64,000 nucleotides of DNA from Streptosporangium oxazolinicum (GCF_039537505.1 NZ_BAABAQ010000002.1:744001-808000), one strand, 5' to 3'; counted from the stretch's first letter, positions 19,454 through 27,925 are shown. Notes: generated by a model from the sequence alone, not told the origin. Made by a program: numbers and translations.

Positions 19454-20814
19454 GACGGCCGCTCAGCCCGCTGGAGCGGTGGTACTGGATCTCCGACCAG
19501 ATCTCCCCTCTCAACGTCATCTCACACGTCCGCGTCCGGGGTCACCTCTCCCATGAGCGGTTCGGCAGCGGCCTGGACATGCTGCAACAGCGGCACCCGC
19601 TGCTTCGGGTCGCGATCGAGGCCGGCCCCGGAGACGAGGATCCCTGTTTCGTACCGTCACCGGCTCCCATACCGATGCGCACGGTGAACGTGCCATCGGC
19701 CCTGGAAACCGAGGGCGGCGCGCAGCCCCACTGGGAACGGCAGCTCAACGAGGTCGAACTGGTCACGCCAGTCGACTGGCGGACGGGACCGCTGGCCCGC
19801 GCGGTTGTGATCAGTCAGACAGGGAGCGGCGACACCGACGAGGACGTGCACGACCTCATCCTGACCCTGCCGCACTGCATCGCCGACGGCACCACGGTGC
19901 TGACCCTGATCCGCCAGTGGGTCGAACTGGCCGCGGAGAACACCGGGCGCTCTGGGCTCACCCCGGGTGACGGGGACAGAAGCCGGTCCGAACCGGAGAG
20001 GCCCGCGCCGGAGGACATGCTCCCGGCCCGGTACCGGGGAGCGGCCGGGACCGCCAGGACGATCCGGCAGTTCGCTCGTGACCAGGGGGCGCTCGCCCTG
20101 CTCCGGCCCCGGCGGTTCGAGGCCAGCCAAAAGGTGCCGTTCGAGGATCGGCGGACCCGGCTCATCCGCCGATCCCTGGACACCGAGCAGCTGGAAGCTC
20201 TCACGAGCGCGTGCCGCAGCAGGGGGGCCACCGTCCAGGGGCTGCTCGCCGCGGCGATGGTGGCCTCGGTCGCCGGTGACGCGAACTCCTCGGGCCGCAT
20301 CACGATCGGCTCCCCCATCGACATCCGCCCGGACCTGGTTCCCCCCGTCTCGGGTCGGGAGGTGGGCACGTACGTGGCGACGGTGCCGTCCATCGTCGCC
20401 TACCGCCCCGGGGACTCCCTGTGGCCGGTGGCCCGCGAGATCAGCACCGACCTGAGCAAACGCAGGCGCCGTGGCGACCCGATCTCATCGATCAACCAGT
20501 TGCGGTGGGCCGCGCCGAAAACAGTGGCCACCAGCACGCGCTTCCTGAACTTCATGGACCAGAAGGGGCCGATCACCTTTTGCCTGTCCAACGTAGGGCG
20601 GTTCGACTTCCCGGACAGGATCGGCGACCTGCACGTGTCGCACGCCGAGTTCATCGCCGGCCTCTCGGTCAACGGCCTGTTCGTCGCCACGGTCAACACC
20701 AGTCACGCCCGGCTGGCCTGGAACTTCACCTACGTCGACCGCATGGTCCCGGACGATCGAGCACACCGCCTGGTCGACGGATGCCTGGAAGCGGTCGAGT
20801 CGGCCGTCAAGTGA
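19450..20814 (+). CDS. Stand-alone condensation/PapA-like acyltransferase
   Basis: 454 aa; ATGA overlap with the monooxygenase gene. N-terminal LSPLERWYW resembles the opening of PapA/condensation folds. The active site reads PHCIADG at 141-147, so the first His of HHxxxDG is Pro but the catalytic His142 and Asp146 remain. Later NVGRFDFP sits where the DFGWG-like latch motif is expected. Members of this superfamily make esters or amides from thioester-bound acyl chains. Here it could acylate the released product, or act as a trans C domain. Substrate is unknown. Confidence 0.83.
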   Translation: MRRPLSPLERWYWISDQISPLNVISHVRVRGHLSHERFGSGLDMLQQRHPLLRVAIEAGPGDEDPCFVPSPAPIPMRTVNVPSALETEGGAQPHWERQLNEVELVTPVDWRTGPLARAVVISQTGSGDTDEDVHDLILTLPHCIADGTTVLTLIRQWVELAAENTGRSGLTPGDGDRSRSEPERPAPEDMLPARYRGAAGTARTIRQFARDQGALALLRPRRFEASQKVPFEDRRTRLIRRSLDTEQLEALTSACRSRGATVQGLLAAAMVASVAGDANSSGRITIGSPIDIRPDLVPPVSGREVGTYVATVPSIVAYRPGDSLWPVAREISTDLSKRRRRGDPISSINQLRWAAPKTVATSTRFLNFMDQKGPITFCLSNVGRFDFPDRIGDLHVSHAEFIAGLSVNGLFVATVNTSHARLAWNFTYVDRMVPDDRAHRLVDGCLEAVESAVK

Positions 20815-20835
20815 GAGAGCACCAAAGGAGAGAGA

Positions 20836-21270
20836 ATGCCGAGTAAGGAAGCTGTCGAGATCTTCGGCCGCAACATGGAGCTGGTGTCGGCCGGGAAGAT
20901 CCGCGAATGGGTGGACCTGTTCACCGAGGACGCGGTATTGGAATTTCCCTTCCCGCCCCCCGGCTTCCCCCCTCACATCAAGGGCAAGGAAGCCCTGTAC
21001 GAGCACATGAAGAACTTCCCCCAGCTGCTCGAAGTCACGTTCTCGACCCCCGTCTACTATGACGCCGCCGATCCCGGGCTGGTCATCGCCGATTTCACCA
21101 GCGAGGGCAGAGCCCTCATGACGGGCAACCGGTTCCACCAGACCTACTTGAGCCTGGTCTGGACGGCGAACGGAAAGATCACCCGCTACCGCGACTTCTG
21201 GGACCCGTGGGTGATCATCCAGGCGCTCGGCGGCCCCGAGGCCCTGGCCGGGCCGGTGGAGAACCACTGA
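20836..21270 (+). CDS. NTF2/SnoaL-like protein (PhzA/PhzB-like)
   Basis: 144 aa, ATG preceded by a strong AAAGGAGAG site 6 nt upstream and 21 bp after the acyltransferase stop. It is a small single-domain alpha+beta barrel protein (WVDLFTEDAVLEFPFPPPG, then a C-terminal RYRDFWDPW strand) of the class that includes PhzA/B, SnoaL cyclases and MonB-type epoxide hydrolases. As the last gene of the operon with an FAD oxygenase, it may catalyse cyclisation, isomerisation or epoxide opening; the sequence does not decide which. Confidence 0.85.
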   Translation: MPSKEAVEIFGRNMELVSAGKIREWVDLFTEDAVLEFPFPPPGFPPHIKGKEALYEHMKNFPQLLEVTFSTPVYYDAADPGLVIADFTSEGRALMTGNRFHQTYLSLVWTANGKITRYRDFWDPWVIIQALGGPEALAGPVENH

Positions 21271-21311
21271 GCTGGACCGTTCGCACGTCCTGCCCGCGGA
21301 GAACAGACCAT

Positions 21312-21338
21312 CGGGGCGGCGGACTCGCTGTCGCCCCG
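21312..21338. terminator. Hairpin between convergent genes
   Basis: cggggcg (21312-21318) pairs with cgccccg (21332-21338) 42 bp after the last cluster gene and just before the stop of the DUF397 gene on the other strand. It plausibly ends both transcripts; no U-tract. Confidence 0.5.
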
Positions 21339-21353
21339 TGCCGAGGTGTCCGT

Positions 21354-21575
21354 TTACCTGGCGGAGAAGTCAAACTCGCCGTTCTTGACGCCGCCGACGA
21401 ACGCCCGCCACTCGGCGTGGGTGTAGACGATCACCTCGGCACCGGGGCGGCGACTGTGCCGTACGGCGACGCGCCCGCTGCCATCGGCCGGCGGACCGGC
21501 CTCGACGCACTGCCCACCGCCGTCAGGACTCCGGGTGCTGACGCGCCAGGCGACATCCGCCAGATCCTCGGTCAT
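21354..21575 (-). CDS. DUF397 domain-containing protein
   Basis: 73 aa. Shows the family pattern: DVAWRVSTRS near the start, QCVEA, VAVRHS, and TxAEWRAFVGGVKNGEFD at the end. In actinomycetes these small proteins usually sit beside XRE/DUF5753 regulators as inhibitory partners; no such regulator is adjacent here, so it looks orphaned. ATG 21575 chosen; a GTG about 10 codons upstream is possible. Convergent with the biosynthetic operon. Confidence 0.85.
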   Translation of the reverse strand: MTEDLADVAWRVSTRSPDGGGQCVEAGPPADGSGRVAVRHSRRPGAEVIVYTHAEWRAFVGGVKNGEFDFSAR

Positions 21576-21620
21576 ATCACCGGCCGGCTTCTTGACCGGC
21601 ACCTCCCAGCACGAGAGAAC

Positions 21621-21651
21621 GCACCGCCACCTCGGGTCGAGGTGGCGGTGC
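21621..21651. repeat. Perfect 14-bp inverted repeat
   Basis: gcaccgccacctcg and its exact complement are separated by ggt. It lies between the DUF397 start and the putative small gene at 21654, 2 nt before that ATG. It could be a terminator or a translation-blocking stem for 21654, or an operator for the DUF397 gene. Confidence 0.75.
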
Positions 21652-21653
21652 CC

Positions 21654-21983
21654 ATGCGGCGATCGCCGGGTCCGCCAGGACCCGATCGGATCGGAGACCG
21701 GCTGATCGTGCCGCCGCCGGGTCGGCTGCTCTTCGTACGGGAAAAGCCGGGCCCTTCTCAGCCGCTCCCTGCGATCATGCTGTCCGACGGTCCCTCGTCC
21801 GGGCGGGTGCAGTGGATCCTGGGCCGGTTCGACGTGCCGATCGACCTCGAACTGCCGGCGAACGCGATCGCGCTGCTCCCTCTGATGATGCGGCTCGACG
21901 GTCCAGGACAGGGCCGGATCATCCCGCATGACTTCCAGTTCACCGGCACGGTCGATGGGTACCAGGTCTACTCTGCGGCGTGA
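21654..21983 (+). CDS. Hypothetical protein, possible small gene
   Basis: 109 aa in a frame with consistent G/C third positions and a balanced composition (QWILGRFDVPIDLELP, then DFQFTGTVDGYQVYS near the end), unlike the Arg/Pro-rich shadow on the other strand. No family recognised. The start is unsure: the ATG lies right after a strong hairpin and in-frame GTG codons occur at 21642 and 21648. It could be a fragment of a larger lost gene. Confidence 0.4.
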   Translation: MRRSPGPPGPDRIGDRLIVPPPGRLLFVREKPGPSQPLPAIMLSDGPSSGRVQWILGRFDVPIDLELPANAIALLPLMMRLDGPGQGRIIPHDFQFTGTVDGYQVYSAA

Positions 21984-22124
21984 ACGGGGTGCCCCAAGGC
22001 CGGGGGTCGATGTACCCCGGCTTTCAACGAGCGGCCGAATCGCCCGCGAAAGCGGAGGCGGATAAGTACGGTTACGTCGGAACACGTTAATGATCACCGC
22101 CGAGCCCTCACCTTCGGAGCAGCG

Positions 22125-23279
22125 ATGACGGAAACCGTCGAGTCCGCGCAGCCAGTGCCGCCGCCCTTCAACGCCACCCGCCCGCTGGTGGGGGTGGAGG
22201 AGGAGTACCTGGTCGTCGATCCCCTGACACGGGAGGTGTCCCCGCGGGCCGCGGAGGTGATCGCGCAGGCCGCGCGGGAGCTGGGTGAGCGGACGAGCAC
22301 CGAGATCACCCGGTTCCAGGTGGAGGCCAAGACGCCGCCGTACGCGGGGATCTCCGGCCTGGAGGAGCAGGTACGGCACATGCGCGCGGCCATGGCGGCG
22401 GCGGCCGGGGAGCACGGGCTCGCCGTGGTGGCCTCGGGCACCCCGGTGCTGGGCGACGTCGTGCCGCCCCTGATCACCGATCATCCCCGGTACGGGGTCG
22501 GGATCGCGACCTACCGATCGCTCCACGACGAACAGACCATCTGCGCCGGGCACGTCCACGTGCACCTGCCCGACCGGGAGGCGGCGGTGCTGGTCTCCAA
22601 CCACCTGCGGCCGTGGCTGCCCGTCCTGATCGCGATGATGGCCAACTCCCCCATGTGGGCCGGTCGCGACACCGGATACGCGAGCTGGCGCACGCTGTGC
22701 TGGGGCAAGTGGCCGGTCGCCGGTCCGCCGCCGTACTTCTCCTCGCTGGCCGAGTTCGACGAGCTGGTCGGCAGGCTGACCGAGGCGGGCGTGCTGGTGG
22801 ACCCGGGGACGATCTTCTGGGACATTCGGCCGTCCTCCCGGCTGCCGACGCTGGAGATCCGGGTGACCGACGTGCCCGCCACCGCGGAGGAGGCGGGCCT
22901 GCTCGCCGCCGTGGTGCGGGCGCTGGTGGTGACCGCGCTGGGGCGGGTCACGGCCAGCGACCCCGGTCCGAGGCTGTCGGCCGAGCTCCTGCGCGCGGCG
23001 TACTGGCAGGCCGCCCGCGACGGCCTGGAGGGGCACGGCATCTCCCCCGTCACCGGCGAGCTGCTGGCCACCGGCGACCTGCTCGACGCGCTCGTACGCT
23101 ACAGCCGGCCGGCCCTGGAGGAGACCGGTGACCTGGAGATGGTGACCGAGCGGCTGGCGTGGCTGCGCGCCGTCGGCACGGGGGCGGCACGCCAGCGTGC
23201 CGCCCTCGCCGTGCGGGGGCGGCACGCCGACGTGGTCGACTACCTGGTGAGGCAGACCACCTCAGGAGGCGTCGGCTGA
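22125..23279 (+). CDS. Glutamate-cysteine ligase family 2 (YbdK/GCS2-type carboxylate-amine ligase)
   Basis: 384 aa. GVEEEYLVVDP near residue 23, CAGHVHVHLPD in the middle and a RPSSRLPTLEIRVTDV block are hallmarks of the GCS2 family, ATP-dependent ligases joining a carboxylate (usually glutamate gamma-carboxyl) to an amine. Length is normal. Substrate cannot be read; in a mycothiol-using actinomycete this need not be glutathione synthesis. The 3' end overlaps the convergent flavoprotein gene by 18 bp. Confidence 0.9.
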   Translation: MTETVESAQPVPPPFNATRPLVGVEEEYLVVDPLTREVSPRAAEVIAQAARELGERTSTEITRFQVEAKTPPYAGISGLEEQVRHMRAAMAAAAGEHGLAVVASGTPVLGDVVPPLITDHPRYGVGIATYRSLHDEQTICAGHVHVHLPDREAAVLVSNHLRPWLPVLIAMMANSPMWAGRDTGYASWRTLCWGKWPVAGPPPYFSSLAEFDELVGRLTEAGVLVDPGTIFWDIRPSSRLPTLEIRVTDVPATAEEAGLLAAVVRALVVTALGRVTASDPGPRLSAELLRAAYWQAARDGLEGHGISPVTGELLATGDLLDALVRYSRPALEETGDLEMVTERLAWLRAVGTGAARQRAALAVRGRHADVVDYLVRQTTSGGVG

Positions 23280-24830
23280 CGTGCCGTCCCGCGCGGCCAG
23301 CTCCTCCTCCAGGAACGCGCGCAGCGGCCGCACGTGCCGTACGGGATGGCGCCATTCGGCGAGCAGGTCCTCCAGGAGGTGGCGTTCGGCGACCATGTCA
23401 CCGCGACGCCAGTGGCGGATGACCGGATGCAGGAAGGCGCTCTCGTCGGCCCGCTCCGGGGTGGGGTGGCGCTGGATGGCGAAGACGTCGCCGTAGTCCT
23501 GGCGCCCCCACCGCAGGGTGAGGGTGAAGACCTGGGCCTCACCGGCGAACCGCTCGACCGCGTAGTCCTCGGGCAGGTCCTCGTAGTGCCGGATCCGCCC
23601 GGTGGCCGGGTCGACCACGTACGCGTCGCACAGGTACTCGAACTGGGTCCACAGCGCCGAGCTGTGGTTGACCCGGTCGAGCATCGTGCCGGCCAGCTCG
23701 CCGGGGTCGGCCGGGAGCTCCCGGTGGTCGAGCGGTGTCCGCTCGTAACGCTCGGCGAGCAGCCTGGACATGGTGCGCAGGTTGTACCGGAAACCGTCGA
23801 TGAACGCGGACGACGCGCGTTTGAAGTCGCGTCCCTGCATCAGGGTGCCCGCGAAGTAGAGCCCGTCGACGTTGACCGACTGCCAGTCGGGGCCGAGCGC
23901 CGGGATCCGCCCGTTCGGGGCGAGCTCGGGGCGGCACGAGTCGGCGAAGGGGCCGGTGTCCATCCGGAAGCCGGTGCACCGCAGCACCGCGTCGTACTCC
24001 AGTAACGCCTCCTCGCCCTCGGCCAGGGTGTAGGTGATGGCGGCCCTGAACGTGCCGTTCTCGCGCCAGATCCGGTCGATGTCGCATTCGAGCACACCGT
24101 GGAGCGTCTTGAACCAGTAGCTGTCGAGCAGCGCGCCGTACTGGCCGCGCACGTCTCCGGGATGCTTGCTCGCCCAGGTCAGCCGGACGGGATGCGGGCT
24201 GGCAAGATGGATGACGGCGGCGTACGGGAGCAGGGCCTGGGCGGTCTCGAACGCCGAGTTGCCCTTGCCGATGATCAGCACCCGCTTGTCGGCGAACTCC
24301 TCCCCGCCCGTCGGCATGTCCTCGTACCCGGTGGCGAGCTCGATGCCCGGGATGTCGGGGATGTTCGGCCCGCCCCAGCCGGTCGCCACGATGACGCACT
24401 CCGCGTGGAACACCTGACCTGCGGCGTGCACGACGAACAGGCCGTCGACCTTCTCGATCAGGTCCACCGGGGTGGAGAAACGCACGTTGAGCTTGTGCTC
24501 GCGCTGGAAGTCGGCGAGGTAGTCGACCAGGTCGTCCGCGCGCGGGAAGTACTCCTTCGAGTAGCGGGGGAACAGCAGGTCGGGCGAGTCGTTGAGCAGG
24601 GAGTTCCAGTCCCAGCGCAGCTTGATCTCGGGATCGTCCTGGGCGGTGTGCACCTTGTTCAGCGAGATCAGGCGGCGGTGCCGCGGATAGTGGCGGAAGA
24701 AGGACGCGGGGGCGGCGTCACGCTCCAGCGTGAGATAGTCGGCCCCGGCCCGCTGCAGGAAGTAGCTGAGCTGCAACCCGGCCGGTCCCGCGCCGATGAT
24801 CAGGTAACGGTGGGGGGAGGTCGCTGTCAT
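23262..24830 (-). CDS. FAD-dependent oxidoreductase (FOXRED2/flavin-containing monooxygenase-like)
   Basis: 522 aa from ATG 24830, which overlaps the stop of a 42-codon ORF as ATGA. GAGPAG at 13-18 binds FAD; GKGNSAFE near 195 is the NADPH Rossmann motif; LRCTGF closes the NAD(P)H-oxidoreductase fold. The N-terminal SFFRHYPRHRRLISLNK stretch is typical of FOXRED2-like flavoproteins. The C-terminal approximately 150 residues have no fold I recognise. Expected to oxidise a small molecule with NADPH and O2. Neighbouring CMD/AhpD-like genes share its 5' control region. Confidence 0.88.
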   Translation of the reverse strand: MTATSPHRYLIIGAGPAGLQLSYFLQRAGADYLTLERDAAPASFFRHYPRHRRLISLNKVHTAQDDPEIKLRWDWNSLLNDSPDLLFPRYSKEYFPRADDLVDYLADFQREHKLNVRFSTPVDLIEKVDGLFVVHAAGQVFHAECVIVATGWGGPNIPDIPGIELATGYEDMPTGGEEFADKRVLIIGKGNSAFETAQALLPYAAVIHLASPHPVRLTWASKHPGDVRGQYGALLDSYWFKTLHGVLECDIDRIWRENGTFRAAITYTLAEGEEALLEYDAVLRCTGFRMDTGPFADSCRPELAPNGRIPALGPDWQSVNVDGLYFAGTLMQGRDFKRASSAFIDGFRYNLRTMSRLLAERYERTPLDHRELPADPGELAGTMLDRVNHSSALWTQFEYLCDAYVVDPATGRIRHYEDLPEDYAVERFAGEAQVFTLTLRWGRQDYGDVFAIQRHPTPERADESAFLHPVIRHWRRGDMVAERHLLEDLLAEWRHPVRHVRPLRAFLEEELAARDGTSADAS

Positions 24831-24955
24831 CGGCCGCGCGGCCCTCGCTCGCCGGGCACCCCGGCCCGCTCGCACGCTGGGCGTGTGGTCCGCGTCCGAC
24901 GGCCGAACGGGCCGGGAACGCCCGGCTGATCATTACCCGGCGTGACATGCGCCAT
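24827..24955 (-). CDS. 42-aa leader ORF, decayed 5' fragment of a CMD/AhpD gene, coupled to the flavoprotein
   Basis: Reads MAHVTPGNDQPGVPG at the N-terminus, matching MAHITLGNDQPGISG of the CMD protein at 25881-26435; homology then fades into Arg/Pro/Gly-rich sequence. It has the same AAGGAG ribosome site 6 nt before ATG as the paralogue, and its TGA overlaps the flavoprotein ATG. It therefore looks like a truncated gene copy that now supplies the promoter and translation start for the flavoprotein. Confidence 0.6.
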   Translation of the reverse strand: MAHVTPGNDQPGVPGPFGRRTRTTRPACERAGVPGERGPRGR

Positions 24956-25027
24956 GGACACTCCTTGAGGGATCGGCGACGGAGCACTTCACGCGCAGCG
25001 TGAGCGATCATCGCGGCCGGGTCAACC
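24921..25027 (-). repeat. Duplicated promoter-leader-start segment, copy 1
   Basis: About 106 bp closely matching 26401-26506: first codons, AAGGAG site, and upstream gcgcagcgtgagcgatcatcg block. On the minus strand TTGACC (25020-25025) followed 17 bp later by CACGCT is a possible, weak promoter present in both copies. Confidence 0.8.
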
Positions 25028-25146
25028 CTCATCCGGCGCCAGATCAGGCAACAGGCGAATTATTTCTCAAATTTCGCGATAAAACAGCTTCGGTGGTCAT
25101 CCTTTACGGCCCCGCACCCCCTCCTGCGTTCCCCCTCACAAGGTGT

Positions 25147-25701
25147 TCAGGCCTGGCGCTGCAGCTCGGCCAGTCCCGCCACGTAGCCGTCGGACCGCCT
25201 CGCCCGCTCGGCGTAGACGGCGGGGTCGTCCGGGGCGTAGGTGGCCAGGCCGTCCACGTACCGGTTGAACATGCAGAAGGCGGCCGCGATCAGCACGGTG
25301 TCGTGGATCTCCATGTCGGTGGCCCCCAGGGCTCGGGCGGCGTCGACGTGCCGTTGGGTGACCGCCTTCCCGCCCCGCTGCACCGCGCCCGCGATATCCA
25401 TCAGCGCCCGGAGCTTCCCGGAGACCGGCGCCGCGCTCGGGTTGGCGCACGCCTGCTCCACCAGCGGCATGCCCTCGTCGAGGTGGGCGGCGGCAATCGC
25501 CGCGTGCGTGGAGAAGCAGAACCGGCATTCGTTCAGCGACGACACGTAGGCCGCGATCAGCTCCCGTTCACCACGGGACATGGAGCTCTCTCCGCACAGC
25601 AGTACCTCCACCAGCTCGTTCAACGGGCCGGCGGTCTCCGGACGGTAGCGAAAGAGACTGCGGACTCCCGGTTCGTCAGAGTTCAGGGAGATAAAGGCCA
25701 T
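25147..25701 (-). CDS. Carboxymuconolactone decarboxylase/AhpD-like protein (peroxidase-related)
   Basis: 184 aa from ATG 25701 with AAGGGG 6 nt upstream; the longer ORF upstream has no ribosome site. CRFC with Cys59, Cys62 and His66 form the AhpD-type CxxC-xxx-H redox site, followed by the alpha-helical CMD core ending in FNRYVDGLATY. Such proteins reduce peroxides through the Cys pair. Clear paralogue of the next gene with the Cys/His at identical positions. Confidence 0.9.
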   Translation of the reverse strand: MAFISLNSDEPGVRSLFRYRPETAGPLNELVEVLLCGESSMSRGERELIAAYVSSLNECRFCFSTHAAIAAAHLDEGMPLVEQACANPSAAPVSGKLRALMDIAGAVQRGGKAVTQRHVDAARALGATDMEIHDTVLIAAAFCMFNRYVDGLATYAPDDPAVYAERARRSDGYVAGLAELQRQA

Positions 25702-25880
25702 GAGTACCCCTTCGTGGAACTTTGGATACTTATAGCGTTGGTCTTTCGTTTCTCCGTCGCATCTCATGACGTGTGATGTCAGTGTCCCCCGGAGGGGCAT
25801 GACCTCCCGGGCTCCCGGGCGAGGGCGAAGAGCTCCGGGCGATCACGGCCGACGCGCGACGACCGCCCGGAGTCCCCCGG

Positions 25881-26435
25881 TCAGCCCTGCGGCTCGGGGA
25901 ACGCGCGCAGATAGCCGCTCTCGACGATGCGGTCGGCCATCACCTTGTAGGCGGCGGGGTCGTCCGGGGTGAACGCGGCCAGGCCGTCCACGTACCGGTT
26001 GAACATGCAGAAGGCGGCCGCGATCAGGATCGTGTCGTGGATCTCCACGTCGGAGGCCCCCACGGCCCTGGCCTCGGCCACCTGCCGGTCGGTGACCGTC
26101 TTCCCGCCCTGCCGTACGGCTCCCGCGATGTCCAGCAGCGCCTTCATCTTGTCGGAGATGGCGGCGGCGGCCGGGTCGGCGCAGATCTCCCCGACCGGGG
26201 TCGTGCCCTCCGGCAGCTGCGCCTCGGCGAACGCGGCGTGCGAGGAGAAGCAGAACCGGCATTCGTTCCCCGCGGACACGTAGGCCGCGATCAGCTCCCG
26301 CTCGCCCCGGGACAGCGAGTTGTCACCGCGGAGGAGCACCTCGGCCAGCTCACTCATCGGCCGCGCGGTCTGCGGCCGGTAGTGGAACAGGCCGGAGATG
26401 CCCGGCTGGTCGTTGCCCAGCGTGATGTGCGCCAT
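25881..26435 (-). CDS. Carboxymuconolactone decarboxylase/AhpD-like protein (paralogue)
   Basis: 184 aa, same length as the downstream paralogue and the same redox residues Cys59, Cys62, His66. ATG with AAGGAG 6 nt upstream. The first 12 residues and the upstream region were also copied in front of the flavoprotein gene at 24827. Tandem duplication with about 180 bp between the copies. Confidence 0.91.
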   Translation of the reverse strand: MAHITLGNDQPGISGLFHYRPQTARPMSELAEVLLRGDNSLSRGERELIAAYVSAGNECRFCFSSHAAFAEAQLPEGTTPVGEICADPAAAAISDKMKALLDIAGAVRQGGKTVTDRQVAEARAVGASDVEIHDTILIAAAFCMFNRYVDGLAAFTPDDPAAYKVMADRIVESGYLRAFPEPQG

Positions 26436-26506
26436 GAACGCTCCTTGAGGGTGGGAATCGACACGCTTCAGGCGCAGCGTGAGCGATCATCGTCGCCCGG
26501 TCAACC
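26401..26506 (-). repeat. Duplicated promoter-leader-start segment, copy 2
   Basis: Counterpart of 24921-25027, here in front of an intact CMD gene, so this is likely the parental arrangement. Confidence 0.8.
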
Positions 26507-26651
26507 TTTCGACCGAGGACGGCGGAACGGGAAGCGGAGACCGGTCTCAGGCGGCGCTCGCCGGCCGGGGTGCCGGGGTGAGGAGCGCACTTTGGAAGAA
26601 CCGCGCCGCGAAGACCGGTGTTAGCGTGCTCGTGATCCGGATGAGGGGACG

Positions 26652-27560
26652 ATGTCCGTGTCCAGAGCGAACCATCAGTGGCGGACCGTTCGCACGACGC
26701 TGGAGCGGGCCGGTGACCGGTTCACCCGCCTGCTGACCTCCGTCCCGCCCCGGACGATGGCGACGCGCGACTGGACCGTCGCCGAGACCGGCGCGCACGT
26801 CGCGGCCATCGCCCACCTCTACACCGCCATCGTGCGCCAGGACGGCACTCCGCACCCGATGCCCGAGCTCGCCGGGCCGATCGCCTCCACCACCGTGGAC
26901 ACCGTGGCCGACGTCAACGATCTCGCGCTGGGCTCCTACCCCGAGCGAGACCCGGCCGAGCTGGCCCGGCGGCTGCGTGCCGACATCGGCGAGATCCTGC
27001 GCGCGACCGAGCGCCTGGACCCGGCGACGCCCGTCCCCTGGCTCGGCGGGGCCGGCGTTCCGCTCGCCGGGGTGCTCGCCCACCTGGTCAACGAGACGCA
27101 CCTGCACGGCTGGGACATCGCCCGGAGCGGACGCGTGCCGTGGACGATACCGCCGCGCGAGGCCGCGCTGTTCTTCGACCTGTTCCTCGTCGGGATGATC
27201 CGCGAGGGGTACGGGCGGCTGATGGACACGGCCGGGCCCAAACGGTCCGGGCGCATCGCGGTCCGGTTCCACTCCCGGTACACCACCCCGGCGACGCTGG
27301 TGCTGCGGGACGGCCGGGTGTCGGTGGAGGAGCGCTCGTCCCGCGCCGACGTCCATCTCGCCTTCGACCCGCCGACGCTGAACCTGGTGCTCTTCGGCCG
27401 GGTCAGCCGTCCGAGGGCCGTACTCACCGGCAGGGTCGTCGCCTGGGGGCGACGCCCCTGGCTGCTTCCGCCGTTCCTGCGCGAGGTCCGCCTGCCGGCC
27501 AACCGGCGTCCGCGTCGTCACCACGCGACGACCGCCGGTGAGGCCGCCGTCGACGCCTGA
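26652..27560 (+). CDS. Maleylpyruvate isomerase (MDMPI) family protein
   Basis: 302 aa, ATG with GAGGGG 5 nt upstream. N-terminal four-helix DinB/MDMPI domain with metal-ligand candidates His49 (ETGAHV) and the ETHLHGWD motif near 145-152; the C-terminal approximately 100 residues look like the SCP2-like lobe that follows in this family. Family members are often mycothiol-dependent enzymes. The basic C-terminal tail (RRPRRHHA) is unusual. Divergent from the CMD genes. Confidence 0.85.
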   Translation: MSVSRANHQWRTVRTTLERAGDRFTRLLTSVPPRTMATRDWTVAETGAHVAAIAHLYTAIVRQDGTPHPMPELAGPIASTTVDTVADVNDLALGSYPERDPAELARRLRADIGEILRATERLDPATPVPWLGGAGVPLAGVLAHLVNETHLHGWDIARSGRVPWTIPPREAALFFDLFLVGMIREGYGRLMDTAGPKRSGRIAVRFHSRYTTPATLVLRDGRVSVEERSSRADVHLAFDPPTLNLVLFGRVSRPRAVLTGRVVAWGRRPWLLPPFLREVRLPANRRPRRHHATTAGEAAVDA

Positions 27561-27736
27561 TCCGGGCTCGCCCTCCGGCCGCCATACGGCGCTCCCACCG
27601 GATCCCGCACCGGGTACGTGGCGAGACCGGCCAACACGACATTCCGTCCCGCCGTTAGATCGCCGCCGTACGGGACAGAAGGGTGGGGCCGGGTACGACA
27701 CGCGCCCGGTCGAAGCCCACCAGCTGGAGGTTATGC

Positions 27737-27925
27737 ATGCTTGCTCAGACCACGCGGAAGGCGGCGCTGGCCGCGGCGGCGATGGCGGCGCTCGTCGGCC
27801 TGGTCGGCGGTTGCGGGGGCGGCGGTGACGACGACGGGGACGACGGCCCCGACGTGGTGAACACGACGACCGGACCCGGCGTGGACGACGACGGCGACGG
27901 GGACGACGACGGGGACGGCAACTGA
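27737..27925 (+). CDS. Small Asp/Gly-rich lipoprotein
   Basis: 62 aa. Second of two close ATGs chosen, with GGAGG 6 nt upstream. Residues 1-22 are a lipoprotein signal (TTRKAALAAAAMAALVGL) ending in a VGGC lipobox. The mature part is only about 40 residues, almost all Asp, Gly and a few Thr/Val, with DDDGDD and DDDGDGDDDGDG runs. It should be a lipid-anchored, highly acidic peptide on the outer face of the membrane, able in principle to bind divalent cations. No family known to me. Confidence 0.65.
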   Translation: MLAQTTRKAALAAAAMAALVGLVGGCGGGGDDDGDDGPDVVNTTTGPGVDDDGDGDDDGDGN

